Assembly: GCF_000166775.1 (NCBI RefSeq) | Contig: NC_014720.1 | Coordinates: forward strand, 1 to 64,000 | Length of the DNA: 64,000 nucleotides | Direction: 5' to 3' | From: Caldicellulosiruptor kronotskyensis 2002 | GTDB taxonomy: Bacteria; Bacillota; Thermoanaerobacteria; Caldicellulosiruptorales; Caldicellulosiruptoraceae | In this document: positions 42,294 to 51,336 of the stretch, piece by piece | How the letters are laid out: the number at the start of each line of letters is the position of its first letter | How positions within the stretch are numbered: the first letter of the stretch is position 1 | Notes under the pieces: model-generated | The model's input: the letters and a program-made list of their open reading frames with translations, nothing else | Told to the model about the DNA's origin: nothing | Databases searched by the model: none | Translations under genes and position numbers: made by a program

Positions 42294-42310
42294 TTTAGAG
42301 GAGAGAAAAA

Positions 42311-43480
42311 ATGAAAAAAATTATATATTTAGATAATGCTGCAACAACATATCCTAAACCTCAGATAGTTTATGATCAAATGGATTATGTCAATCGATAT
42401 TTAGCTTTTAATGCAGGTAGAGGATTGTATAAAGGTGCAAAAGATGCTGAAGAAATTATTGCTGAAACCCGAGAGTTAATTGCTAAATTAGTGAACGTTA
42501 ATAGAAGTGAGTATGTCATTTTATTTCCATCTGCAACAGTGGCCTTAAACGTAATCATTAATGGATTGAAATGGGATAAAGCTTTTAATGTCTATGTTTC
42601 TCCGTTTGAACATAACTCTGTCTTGAGACCTCTTTACAAGGTATCCAAAAAGGAAAATATCGAAATAAAAGAATTACCATTTAATAAAGAGACGTTTGAA
42701 TGGGATATTGATAAAACTAAGAAACTTTTTGAAGAGAATAAACCTGATTGTGTTTTTATAACTCACATCAGTAATGTGACAGGTTTTATTTTGCCAGTTA
42801 AAGAAATTAGTACTTTAGCAAAACAATACGAAGCGAAAGTTATTTTAGATGCTGCACAATCAATGGGGCTTATAAATTTAGATTTGTACGAAGTGAATGC
42901 AGACTTTGTAGTTTTTGCTGGACACAAAAATTTATATGGGCCTTTTGGAGTGGGAGGCTTTATTGCGAATCCAAAAAGTTTTTCAATAGAAGCATTAGAG
43001 CCATTTGTTGTTGGCGGCACTGGTAGTGATTCACTAAACCTTGAGATGCCAGATAGCCTGCCTCAGCGGTTTGAGGCAGGTAGTCCTAATATTGTGGCAA
43101 TCGCTGGATTGAATGCTGCTCTCAAATGGATATCAGAGAAAAAAGGAGAAATGGAAAGAAAGGAAAGAGAACTTACACAAATCTTAGTAAGGGAATTAAA
43201 AGATTTAGAAATCGAGTTATATTTGCCTTCAGATTTACAAAATCACATAGGAATAGTATCTTTAAATTTAGATGGATATAGAGCTGATGAAGTCAGTTAT
43301 ATTTTGGACAGGAGATTTAATGTTGCGACCCGGGCAGGTTTTCATTGTGCAGCGTTTGTTCATAGATTTTTAGGAACAGTTGAAAGAGGCGGAACAGTAA
43401 GAATAAGTGTGGGATATTTCAATAATGAAGATGAAATCAAATATCTTGTTGACTGCTTGAAAAAAATCATTGCTTATTAA
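42311..43480 (+). CDS. sspA: SspA-like cysteine desulfurase
   Basis: This PLP enzyme strips sulfur from cysteine and passes it on as a persulfide. The 389-residue product has the class V aminotransferase start YLDNAATTYPKP, the PLP lysine at residue 206 in AGHKNLYGPFG, and the active cysteine at 346 in RAGFHCAAFVHR. Both catalytic residues are present. The GAGGAG ribosome binding site is good. In the context of SspB, SspC and SspD it would be the sulfur donor for DNA phosphorothioation rather than a housekeeping IscS, although housekeeping use cannot be excluded. Confidence 0.88.
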   Translation: MKKIIYLDNAATTYPKPQIVYDQMDYVNRYLAFNAGRGLYKGAKDAEEIIAETRELIAKLVNVNRSEYVILFPSATVALNVIINGLKWDKAFNVYVSPFEHNSVLRPLYKVSKKENIEIKELPFNKETFEWDIDKTKKLFEENKPDCVFITHISNVTGFILPVKEISTLAKQYEAKVILDAAQSMGLINLDLYEVNADFVVFAGHKNLYGPFGVGGFIANPKSFSIEALEPFVVGGTGSDSLNLEMPDSLPQRFEAGSPNIVAIAGLNAALKWISEKKGEMERKERELTQILVRELKDLEIELYLPSDLQNHIGIVSLNLDGYRADEVSYILDRRFNVATRAGFHCAAFVHRFLGTVERGGTVRISVGYFNNEDEIKYLVDCLKKIIAY

Positions 43481-43510
43481 AATTTTGATATCGAAGGTGA
43501 AAAAAGAAAA

Positions 43511-45700
43511 ATGGGTTTTGATGAATTGAACTTGAAAATGGTTTACAGGTCATCTAATGATGATATTGTGAGAGATTTCTTGATACCTGTTTTAGAAAAA
43601 GCAGTAGTATATAAAAGGGCAGTTGGCTTTTTTTCTTCTACATCTTTAATTGAAATAACAAAAGGTTTATATGGGCTGGTGAAAAACAATGGAAAGATAT
43701 ACATTGTTGCTTCACCAGCTTTGACTGAAGAAGATATTGAGGCAATTAGAAAAGGATATGAAAAAAGAGCTATTATAGAAAAAAGGATATTAGAATCATT
43801 TCAAGAGCCGAAAGACTATTTTGAAGAAGAAAGACTTAATCTTTTAGCACATCTTATAGCAAAGGGTTATTTAGATATTAAGCTCGCCTTTATGGAGGAT
43901 GAAAATGAAATAGGAATATATCATGAGAAGATAGGAATTATTATAGACAAAAAAGGAAACAAAATAGCCTTTACAGGGTCTTTGAATGAAACAAGGACAG
44001 CTTATATGAACAATTTTGAATCGATAGATGTTTTCATGTCTTGGATGGGAGAAGACTCAAGAATAAGAGTGGAAGAGAAAGAAAAGAATTTTGACGATTT
44101 GTGGCATGATAGAACATATAAAGTTAGAGTTATTGATTTTCCAAAAGTAGGATATGAGAGATTGAAAAAATATATGAAACCAACTCTTGATTTAGAACTT
44201 GATAAAAAACAATTCTTTGTAAATTATAAACCTGAAAAAAGAGAAAGTATATTTGTAAAACCCCAAGATTTACAATTTCGAGATTACCAACTTGAGGCTA
44301 TTGAAAACTGGCTTTCTAACAATGGGCATGGAATTTTCAATATGGCAACAGGTACAGGAAAGACTGTAACTGCTCTGGGTGCTATAAGTAGACTTGCAGA
44401 AAAATTGAATTATAAAATTGCAGTTGTAATTGTTTGTCCATTTCAGCATTTGGTCGACCAATGGGCTGAAGAAGTTTACAAGTGGAATGTAAAACCCATC
44501 ATTGGTTATTCGGGTTCATCTCAAAAAGAATGGTTAAGCAGGTTGAGGCAGACAGTGAGGAACTATAATTTAGGCTTCGTTCAAAATTTTTGTTTTATTA
44601 CCACAAATTCGACATTTTCAAGTGATGAGGTACAGAATCAACTTGCTAAATTAAAATGCAATTCTTTATTAGTAGCTGATGAGGTCCATTATTTTGGTGC
44701 AGAAAAACTTTCAAAAAAATTGTTAGACAATTTTACATATCGATTAGGTTTATCAGCAACTATAGAAAGGCACTTTGACCCTGAAGGCACAAATAAAATT
44801 TATGATTATTTTGGAGATGAATGTATTAATTATCCGATTGAACTTGCTATTAAAAATGGAATGTTAACTCCCTATTACTATTATCCAATAGTAGGATATT
44901 TAACAGAAAAGGAACTTGTAGAGTACAACAGATTGTCCAGAGAATTAGGGAAATATATAGAAATTGATGAAGATAAATATAGAAATTATGATATAATACT
45001 AAATGAGAAGGCAAAACAGATAGCACTAAAGAGAGCAAAGATTATAGCAGGTGCCAAAATGAAGTTGGATTTATTGAAAGAGCATATAAAAGATTATGTC
45101 AATGAAAGACATATACTGGTGTATTGTGGCGTATCAAATCCATCATATGAAGATGCTGAAGTGGAAAGAGATTCAATAAATTTTGGTGTTAAACAGATTG
45201 ACAAGGTGACAAAGATATTAGGTAAAGAGTTTGGCATGAAGGTTGCACGGTTTACATCTAAAGAAACCATTCAAGAAAGAGAATGGATTAAAGAAGAGTT
45301 CGAAAAGGGAGAAAAACTACAAGCGATTGTAGCTATAAAGTGTTTAGATGAAGGTTTTAATATTCCAGCGATAAAGACTGCATTTATACTTGCAAGTTCT
45401 ACTAATCCAAAGGAATATATTCAAAGAAGAGGAAGAATTTTGAGATTAGCAAGGGACAAAGTATATGCTACCATTTATGATTTTGTGATATTACCAAGAC
45501 AACTTGAGGAGGTTAAGCATAAAACTTGGGAAGAGATAAAATTGGATATTTCTCTGGTTAAACGTGAAATTGCAAGAATAGAAGAGTTTTGTAGAATAGC
45601 TTTAAATTCAAGTGAAGGGTATAAACTTATTGATAGGATAAAAGAAGTGTATGATTTAGATAACATAAAAGGAGCTGATAGTGATGGAAGAATATATTGA
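43511..45700 (+). CDS. PLD-domain plus SF2 helicase
   Basis: The 729-residue protein starts with a PLD-like domain (residues 1-230) carrying H138, K140 and D146 in HEKIGIIID and the GSLNET turn. A superfamily 2 helicase follows: DYQLEAIENW, Walker A ATGTGKT near 278, DEVH near 389, LGLSATI, and motif VI QRRGRILRL near 640. This domain pair is found in phage-defence and restriction proteins. It lies 30 bases after sspA and overlaps a tiny ORF downstream. It may be one of the restriction partners (the SspFGH type) of the modification genes, but I cannot say which subunit it matches. Confidence 0.85.
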   Translation: MGFDELNLKMVYRSSNDDIVRDFLIPVLEKAVVYKRAVGFFSSTSLIEITKGLYGLVKNNGKIYIVASPALTEEDIEAIRKGYEKRAIIEKRILESFQEPKDYFEEERLNLLAHLIAKGYLDIKLAFMEDENEIGIYHEKIGIIIDKKGNKIAFTGSLNETRTAYMNNFESIDVFMSWMGEDSRIRVEEKEKNFDDLWHDRTYKVRVIDFPKVGYERLKKYMKPTLDLELDKKQFFVNYKPEKRESIFVKPQDLQFRDYQLEAIENWLSNNGHGIFNMATGTGKTVTALGAISRLAEKLNYKIAVVIVCPFQHLVDQWAEEVYKWNVKPIIGYSGSSQKEWLSRLRQTVRNYNLGFVQNFCFITTNSTFSSDEVQNQLAKLKCNSLLVADEVHYFGAEKLSKKLLDNFTYRLGLSATIERHFDPEGTNKIYDYFGDECINYPIELAIKNGMLTPYYYYPIVGYLTEKELVEYNRLSRELGKYIEIDEDKYRNYDIILNEKAKQIALKRAKIIAGAKMKLDLLKEHIKDYVNERHILVYCGVSNPSYEDAEVERDSINFGVKQIDKVTKILGKEFGMKVARFTSKETIQEREWIKEEFEKGEKLQAIVAIKCLDEGFNIPAIKTAFILASSTNPKEYIQRRGRILRLARDKVYATIYDFVILPRQLEEVKHKTWEEIKLDISLVKREIARIEEFCRIALNSSEGYKLIDRIKEVYDLDNIKGADSDGRIY

Positions 45701-45833
45701 CAAAGAAAAAGCTATAAGGATGTTGTTAAAAATCATCGATAAGGAAAGAGAAAATTTAAAAACAAAAAAATACAAAGATAGAGATATGGTGGAGAAATTA
45801 AAAAAGATTATTGAGGAGGAGCTAAGAAAATGA
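45684..45833 (+). CDS. Small 49-residue ORF between helicase and DndD-like ATPase
   Basis: A 49-residue, highly charged helical protein (EEYIDKEKAIRMLLKIIDKERE… KKIIEEELRK). Its ATG, or the GTG at 45681, lies inside the end of the helicase gene behind AAAAGGAGC. Its stop overlaps the ATG of the next gene by four bases (ATGA). Tight overlap on both sides argues that it is translated and couples translation of the two large genes. No family is recognised. Confidence 0.65.
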   Translation: MEEYIDKEKAIRMLLKIIDKERENLKTKKYKDRDMVEKLKKIIEEELRK

Positions 45834-47865
45834 TATTGAAGCAGTTAAGAATCAAAAATTTTAGACAATTTAAAGGCGAGCAAGTTATTTCGTTTCCTGT
45901 TGATGGAGATAAAAATGTAATTGTAGTTCTTGGGAATAACACTGCGGGAAAAACAACATTAATTCAAGCATTTTATTGGGTTCTGTATGGAAAAACAAAT
46001 TTTAAAAATAAAGAAACTTTGCTAAATTTAGAAGAGGCTAACTCAATGAAACCGGGAGAGAAAAAAGAAGTGATGGTTTCTCTTATTCTTGTAGATAGGG
46101 GAATTGAATATACAATAACAAGAAGGCAACAATATGAGTATATTGGAACACGAAATTTAAGAGTTTCAAATTCTAAAATTGAAATGGAATATAAAGATGA
46201 GCAAGGGAATATAAGACTAATAATAAACGAACTTGATATTAAAGATTCTATAAATAAAATCTTACCTGAAGAACTTTCTGAATATTTTTTCTTTGATGGA
46301 GAACGTATTGGCAACCTTGCTAAGAGAGATAAAGATGGTAAAAAAGAGTTAGCTACAGCAGTGCGCAATATTCTTGGATTAGCAGAAATTGCAAATGCAA
46401 TTGAACATTTGTCAGGTAAGCCTAAGTATAGCGTTCTTGGAATGTTAAGAAATAGCTTAGATGAGGAAGGAGAAGTGACTATAAAAAGATTAAAAATTGA
46501 AATAGATGATTTAGAAGATAGAAGAGAAGAAGTAAAAAATTTAATAAAGACATTAGAAGATGAAATAAAAAATTGTGAAAAAAAATTGACGAGATAGAGG
46601 AATTTTTGAGAGAAAACCAGGAAACAATTATATATCAGACAAAAATTGATGCTAATAAAAAGTTAATCGCTGAACTTGCTAAAACAATAGAAGAAAATAA
46701 AAAAAGAATTGAAAAATTAATTCAAGAAAAGGCATTTAATTTTCTACTTTCCCCGTTTGTTGAAAAATTGGAAACGAAGTTAAATAGTTTTTGCTTATCT
46801 TTTGAAATTGTTCCTAAAATAAGTACAGAAACCATTGACTACATAATTGAACGTGGTGAGTGTTTATGTGGAACTAAGATTTTAAAGGACAGCAAAGAGC
46901 ATAGAAAACTAATAGAACTGAAAGAATATTTGCCTCCGAAGTATATTGGTACAGCAGTAAGTAATTTTTTAGGAGAAGCTTCTGTTTATAAAGATAATGG
47001 AAGGAACTTCTTTGAAGAAATAAAGGATTTATATGGGAGGATTTTGGAAAACAAAGAAGAGATAAGAAGATTAGAAGATGAAAATGAAAAAAATATGAAA
47101 GAAATAGCTGACAAGAAGAATTTAAAGGCTTATGCACAAGATAAGGAAAGATGGGAAAAATTGAAAAGAGAAAAGGAACAAGAAAGAAATGTAAGATTGA
47201 TGGAGCTTGGTGCAATCGAGAAAGAAATTAGGGAAAAAAGTAAAGAATTAGAAAATCTAAGCGATAAAACTGATAAAAATAGATTTATAAAGTTGTGTAT
47301 TAAGTATGTAGAATATCTTTCTGATTTTTTAGAGAAGTTTTATAAGCAAAAAGAAGAAGAAATCAGAAAAAAACTAAACGAAAAAGTAAACGACATATTT
47401 TCAAAAATGTATCATGGAGAAGATAGAAAAATATTTATTGATTCTAATTATGACTATCAACTAATAACTGAATACTTGAGTGACCAATTAAAAGATAGAG
47501 CAGATGAATCAAGAGGATTAGAAACTATAATGAGTTTTGCCTTTATTGGTGGAATAATACAATTGGCACGAGAAAAAATAATAAATACTGGTAAATCTGA
47601 TTCTTCAGTTAAAAAGGATGATTTAAATTTAGAATTGGATACTGAACCATATCCATTAGTGATGGATGCTCCATTTTCAAATGTAGATGAAATTCACGTA
47701 GAAAATGTTTCGAGAATTCTTCCTGAAATAGCAGAACAGGTTATCATGTTTATAATGAATAAGGACTGGAATTATGCTCAAAGAGTATTAGCAGACAAAG
47801 TGGCAGCTAAATACGAGTTAGAAAAAGTAAGTGAAACCTATACAATTATAAAAGAAATAAGATAA
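45830..47865 (+). CDS. DndD-like SMC ATPase, split by a frameshift at an A8 run
   Basis: The first frame (45830-46597) has the DndD/Rad50-like start MILKQLRIKNFRQFKGE, Walker A GNNTAGKTT (35-43) and FFFDGERIGNL. It stops soon after an A8 run at 46578-46585. The second frame (to 47865) continues the same coiled coil (IDEIEEFLRENQ), with a hook-like CLCG, the ABC signature region DESRGLETIMSF and Walker B PLVMDAPFSNVDE. Reading one A twice (-1), or adding one A in transcription, gives a complete protein of about 678 residues, close to the DndD length. So it is either a slippage-expressed gene, a fresh mutation or a sequencing error. In Dnd systems DndD is an ATPase of modification; here it probably serves restriction. 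Confidence 0.8.
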
Positions 47866-47893
47866 ATGTTGAAAAAGAATAGGAGGAAAGTAT

Positions 47894-48424
47894 ATGTTTG
47901 AAAGAGAATATGCTTTTAAAGGGAGACACGCAAAATATGTGAAAAAATTGTGCGAAGTTTTGTTCCCACGATATGTTGATGTATATATCTTAGCTCCAAT
48001 TGTAGGCTTATACTATAATAAAAAAGCTTCAGTTGATAACAATCAAAATGAAACGGCTAAGATATTTGCAGAGCAGTTAGTAGCAGAAAAGCATCGCTTA
48101 GAATTTGCCTATAGATTGGTTATTCTTTGCGATAAAAATTTTCTAAAAGATGAAAGCCTTGAAGAAAGGATAAAGAGAGCTTTTTCTAATGATGAGAACA
48201 TTATTAATGAAAATATGCAAATATTTGAAGAGTATGTATTAGGGGGAATAGAAGTTTTATATGAAAAAATTATTGAGGAAGATAAAGAAGATAAAGATGA
48301 ATACATAGGTAAATTTATAGAGTTCATTGCTGACTTTGCAGAAGACTTTATGGCTTATGGAATTGACAACGAATTAACCAATTCAACACTTATTAAAGAA
48401 ATTTTGGAGACTTTGAAAGATTAA
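47894..48424 (+). CDS. Small acidic protein of the Ssp-linked operon (176 aa)
   Basis: I do not recognise a family. The 176-residue protein is helical and acidic toward its C-terminus (IIEEDKEDKDEYIGKFIEFIADFAEDF). A conserved-looking start (FKGRHAKYVKKLCEVLF) may bind DNA or a partner. It has a strong AGGAGGAAA site, follows the DndD-like ATPase by 28 bases and precedes sspE by 23. Small proteins in this position next to DndD-like ATPases are common in phosphorothioation-linked loci, so it probably forms a complex with the ATPase. It is not the short DndE by length or motif. Confidence 0.7.
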   Translation: MFEREYAFKGRHAKYVKKLCEVLFPRYVDVYILAPIVGLYYNKKASVDNNQNETAKIFAEQLVAEKHRLEFAYRLVILCDKNFLKDESLEERIKRAFSNDENIINENMQIFEEYVLGGIEVLYEKIIEEDKEDKDEYIGKFIEFIADFAEDFMAYGIDNELTNSTLIKEILETLKD

Positions 48425-48447
48425 ATTAATAAAGGGAGATGATAAAA

Positions 48448-50583
48448 GTGGGGACTACTTTAAGAGAAATATTTAAAGCGATAGAAGAAAATAAACTTGT
48501 CTTGCCAGATTTCCAAAGGGAATTTGTATGGGAAATAGAAAAACAAAAAAGGCTTTTAGCATCATTATTAGTGAAGCTTCCGATAGGCTCATTTTTGATT
48601 TTAGAAGGAGAAAGAGGAATGTTCCCAGCTAAAAAAGTTTGTTATGTCTCAGAGTATATTAACTTGAATGAAGTAAAAGAAGAATGTGGATATATTTTAG
48701 ATGGTCAACAAAGAATTTCCACATTATGTAGCGCTTTCAAAGACTATGGCAACGATATAGAAAAAATTTATAAGAATCTTAGATATCGATGGTTTTTAAG
48801 AATAAAACCGCAGGATGGAGAAGAAGATATATTTGGCTGGACAAGATTAAAATTTAACGGCTTAGATAAATATGAACCAGAACAAGTAATTGATTTTATT
48901 GAGTGTAAAAAGATAAATGAAAGAGAAAAGAATAAATGGTTTCATCCCAAATATAAAATGGAACTATTAGAAAATGACGAAATGAATAAAAGATTAAATG
49001 AAATTGCAGAGAAAGCAGCTGAAGAATACTTTGTGCCATTATATTCGATTTGGCAGTACACAGCGCATGATAAAGATCAAGACTTACATAGACAAGTCTT
49101 ATATAAAATTGCAGAGAAAAGAAGAGACGAATTGAAAGCAGATATGAAAGATGGTAAGATAAAGCCAGAAGATATATTATCAAACATAAATCCTTTAATA
49201 CGTCAGTATATTGAAAGTGGACTAGAAGAGAAAATTAATGATGCATGGGCATCATTAGTTGCTCGTTGGGTTGAATCGGTAGCTAGTTATTTGGAAAATT
49301 TATTTGATACAGAAATAAATTTGATTAAATTAGATAAAGATCAAATGCCACGTGCTATATCAGTTTTTGAAAGTATTAATGAGGGTGGAACTCAGTTAAG
49401 TGTTTATGATTTAGTAGTAGCTAAAGCTGCCACTCCAGATTTGATTTCTTTAACAAATAGAATTAAGGAAATTGTAATTACAAAAATTGATATATCAGAT
49501 GCATTATGGGGGAATAATATAGGATCAAAACCAACAAATTGGCAAGCTAATAGAATAGGTTTAATTGAGGATAATAATATTTCAAAGTTTTTTAAAAATC
49601 AATATTTGAATTTACTCTCATTATATTCTAATGTAAAATATGGTAATGTAGACGAACTAAAAGTTGAATTAATCAAAAAATCAAAACAGTTATCCATTGA
49701 AAGAGATAAAATTAATACTAACACCGAAAAAGTAGTCAGAGCTCTGATAAAAGCAGCAGCATTTTTACATTTTAGATGTGGTGTAATAGGTGTCACTAAT
49801 ATTCCATATGATTTAATGATTTTGCCAATAGCTTATGTTTTTATTCATGATGATGAATTTCAATATAATAGCTTCAAAGTATGGGATGATAGGAAATCAC
49901 TAAATAAAATTGAGTACTGGTACTGGGCTTCATTATTTGGTGGCGCTTATAGAGAAAGACAAAATGAGCAATGTATAAGAGATATAGTTACTTTATACAA
50001 ATGGATATTTGAAAAAGACAATGAGGAGATTAATAAATATTTTAAGAGATATTATGATCGTATTTTGGAAGAAGAAGGTTACTCTAATCTGCAGGTTTTA
50101 CTTAGAGAAGATCCTATTCATGATACTATTCCAAAGGCAATTGAGAAAGCAATTTTGCAATATATTATAAGTTTGCAACCACTTGACTTTAAACCAGACA
50201 AAGATATTTATATTACTGCATGGGATATTGCCGAGAACAAGATTCAAGTAAACATTCATCATATATGTCCCTTAGCAAGTGGAAAGGATATTAAGATTGG
50301 ACAATCAACTAAAGCGATACGTGAGAAAAAAGACCATATATTAAACAGTCCTTTAAATATGACGTATATAAGCAAGGAAGCAAATAACGCAATAAAAGAA
50401 ATGGACTTACGTATATATTTAGAGAAAATTAATCAATTAGCACGCCATGAACATTTAATGCCAGATATAAATATGCACTCAGAATACCGAGGAGAAGAGG
50501 CCTTTTTCAAAGAATTTTTAAAGAAAAGATACGAAAAGTTGAAAGATTGTATAAAAAGGGAATTAAATAGATTGTTAACTTAA
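48448..50583 (+). CDS. sspE: SspE-like DUF262/DUF1524 restriction effector
   Basis: SspE senses phosphorothioated host DNA through an N-terminal NTPase and damages DNA with a C-terminal HNH-type nuclease. The product is 711 residues. The DUF262 domain shows LPDFQREFVW and DGQQR at 85-89. The DUF1524 part has HHICPLA at about 604-610 and a downstream NSPLNMTYISKEAN segment that fits the HNH/GmrSD fold. The frame opens at ATG 48439, but GTG 48448 has eight bases from GGGAG and is preferred. As last gene of the operon it provides the attack on unmodified or phage DNA. GmrSD-type restriction of modified DNA is the alternative reading. Confidence 0.88.
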   Translation: MGTTLREIFKAIEENKLVLPDFQREFVWEIEKQKRLLASLLVKLPIGSFLILEGERGMFPAKKVCYVSEYINLNEVKEECGYILDGQQRISTLCSAFKDYGNDIEKIYKNLRYRWFLRIKPQDGEEDIFGWTRLKFNGLDKYEPEQVIDFIECKKINEREKNKWFHPKYKMELLENDEMNKRLNEIAEKAAEEYFVPLYSIWQYTAHDKDQDLHRQVLYKIAEKRRDELKADMKDGKIKPEDILSNINPLIRQYIESGLEEKINDAWASLVARWVESVASYLENLFDTEINLIKLDKDQMPRAISVFESINEGGTQLSVYDLVVAKAATPDLISLTNRIKEIVITKIDISDALWGNNIGSKPTNWQANRIGLIEDNNISKFFKNQYLNLLSLYSNVKYGNVDELKVELIKKSKQLSIERDKINTNTEKVVRALIKAAAFLHFRCGVIGVTNIPYDLMILPIAYVFIHDDEFQYNSFKVWDDRKSLNKIEYWYWASLFGGAYRERQNEQCIRDIVTLYKWIFEKDNEEINKYFKRYYDRILEEEGYSNLQVLLREDPIHDTIPKAIEKAILQYIISLQPLDFKPDKDIYITAWDIAENKIQVNIHHICPLASGKDIKIGQSTKAIREKKDHILNSPLNMTYISKEANNAIKEMDLRIYLEKINQLARHEHLMPDINMHSEYRGEEAFFKEFLKKRYEKLKDCIKRELNRLLT

Positions 50584-50760
50584 CTACTACCTTCAAAACA
50601 AAACATTTGCAACCCTCATAACTTAAATATAAAATAAAACTATCAACCAAAACTCAAGATGAGAGGAGAAAGATAAGATGAGAGAGGAGTTTTTCAAGGT
50701 CTTTTTAATGAGTTTTTCGCAAGAAGTCTCCATCTTCTATAAGATAGAGATGAATTGCGG

Positions 50761-50789
50761 TTGACAAATATTCAGTTTCGGTATACAAT
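50761..50789 (+). promoter_or_regulatory. Strong promoter before the trpB fragment
   Basis: TTGACA (50761-50766) and TACAAT (50784-50789) with 17 bp between them, 24 bp before the open frame of the fragment. It could still drive the fragment. Confidence 0.6.
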
Positions 50790-50812
50790 AAAACTGGTAA
50801 TGATTATGAAAT

Positions 50813-51289
50813 TTGACTCAAATAAACATTCAGTATTTATCAAAAGGTAAGTATACATATGACTTTGGAGATGTTGCAGGGCTCACACCTCTTCTTAAGA
50901 TGTACACGGTAGGAAGCCAATTCGTTCCGCCAAGTATTCATGCAGGTGGGCTACGATATCACGGTGATTCGCCAATTGTCAGCAAGCTTTATAAAGATGG
51001 AATAATTGAAGCAAGAGCATATAAACAAAGAGAAGTTTTTGAGGCGGCAATTTTATTCGCAAGATCAGAAGGTATTATTCCAGCCCCTGAATCTGCTCAT
51101 GCTATCAAAGCTGCAATAGATGAAGCAATCAAAGCACGTGAAGAAGGTGCCAAAAAGACAATTTTAGTTTCCTTGAGCGGGCATGGTAACTTTGATTTAG
51201 CTGCATATGATGATTATTTAAGCGGCAGGCTTGAGGATGTTGAGATTTCTGATGAAGACATTAAAAAATCATTGATCAAATTGCCATAA
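50813..51289 (+). pseudogene. trpB: C-terminal fragment of TrpB2-type tryptophan synthase beta
   Basis: The 158-residue frame (TTG start) matches only the last third of the TrpB2 family: [53 protein letters not shown] and [18 protein letters not shown]. About 300 residues with the PLP lysine are missing, and the sequence upstream has no trace of them. It cannot make tryptophan by itself. It lies directly right of the defence island, so island insertion or a deletion may have cut the gene. A promoter just before it suggests that it may be transcribed. Confidence 0.85.
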
Positions 51290-51305
51290 AACAGCATAAA
51301 AAACC

Positions 51306-51336
51306 AAGAGGGCAAGGTTATTTTCCTTGCCCTCTT
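51306..51336 (-). terminator. Terminator of the WG-repeat gene
   Basis: A perfect 12-bp stem (arms 51306-51317 and 51325-51336, AAGAGGGCAAGG) is followed on the minus strand by a T-run. It overlaps the last codons of the minus gene and may also stop transcripts of the trpB fragment. Confidence 0.85.

Noticed and set aside
47894-48424. DndE
   Set aside because: DndE is shorter (about 110 residues) and no matching segment is seen.
36132-48424. Classical DndABCDE system
   Set aside because: DUF4007, the large ATPase and the DUF262/DUF1524 effector point to Ssp; DndB and DndE are missing.
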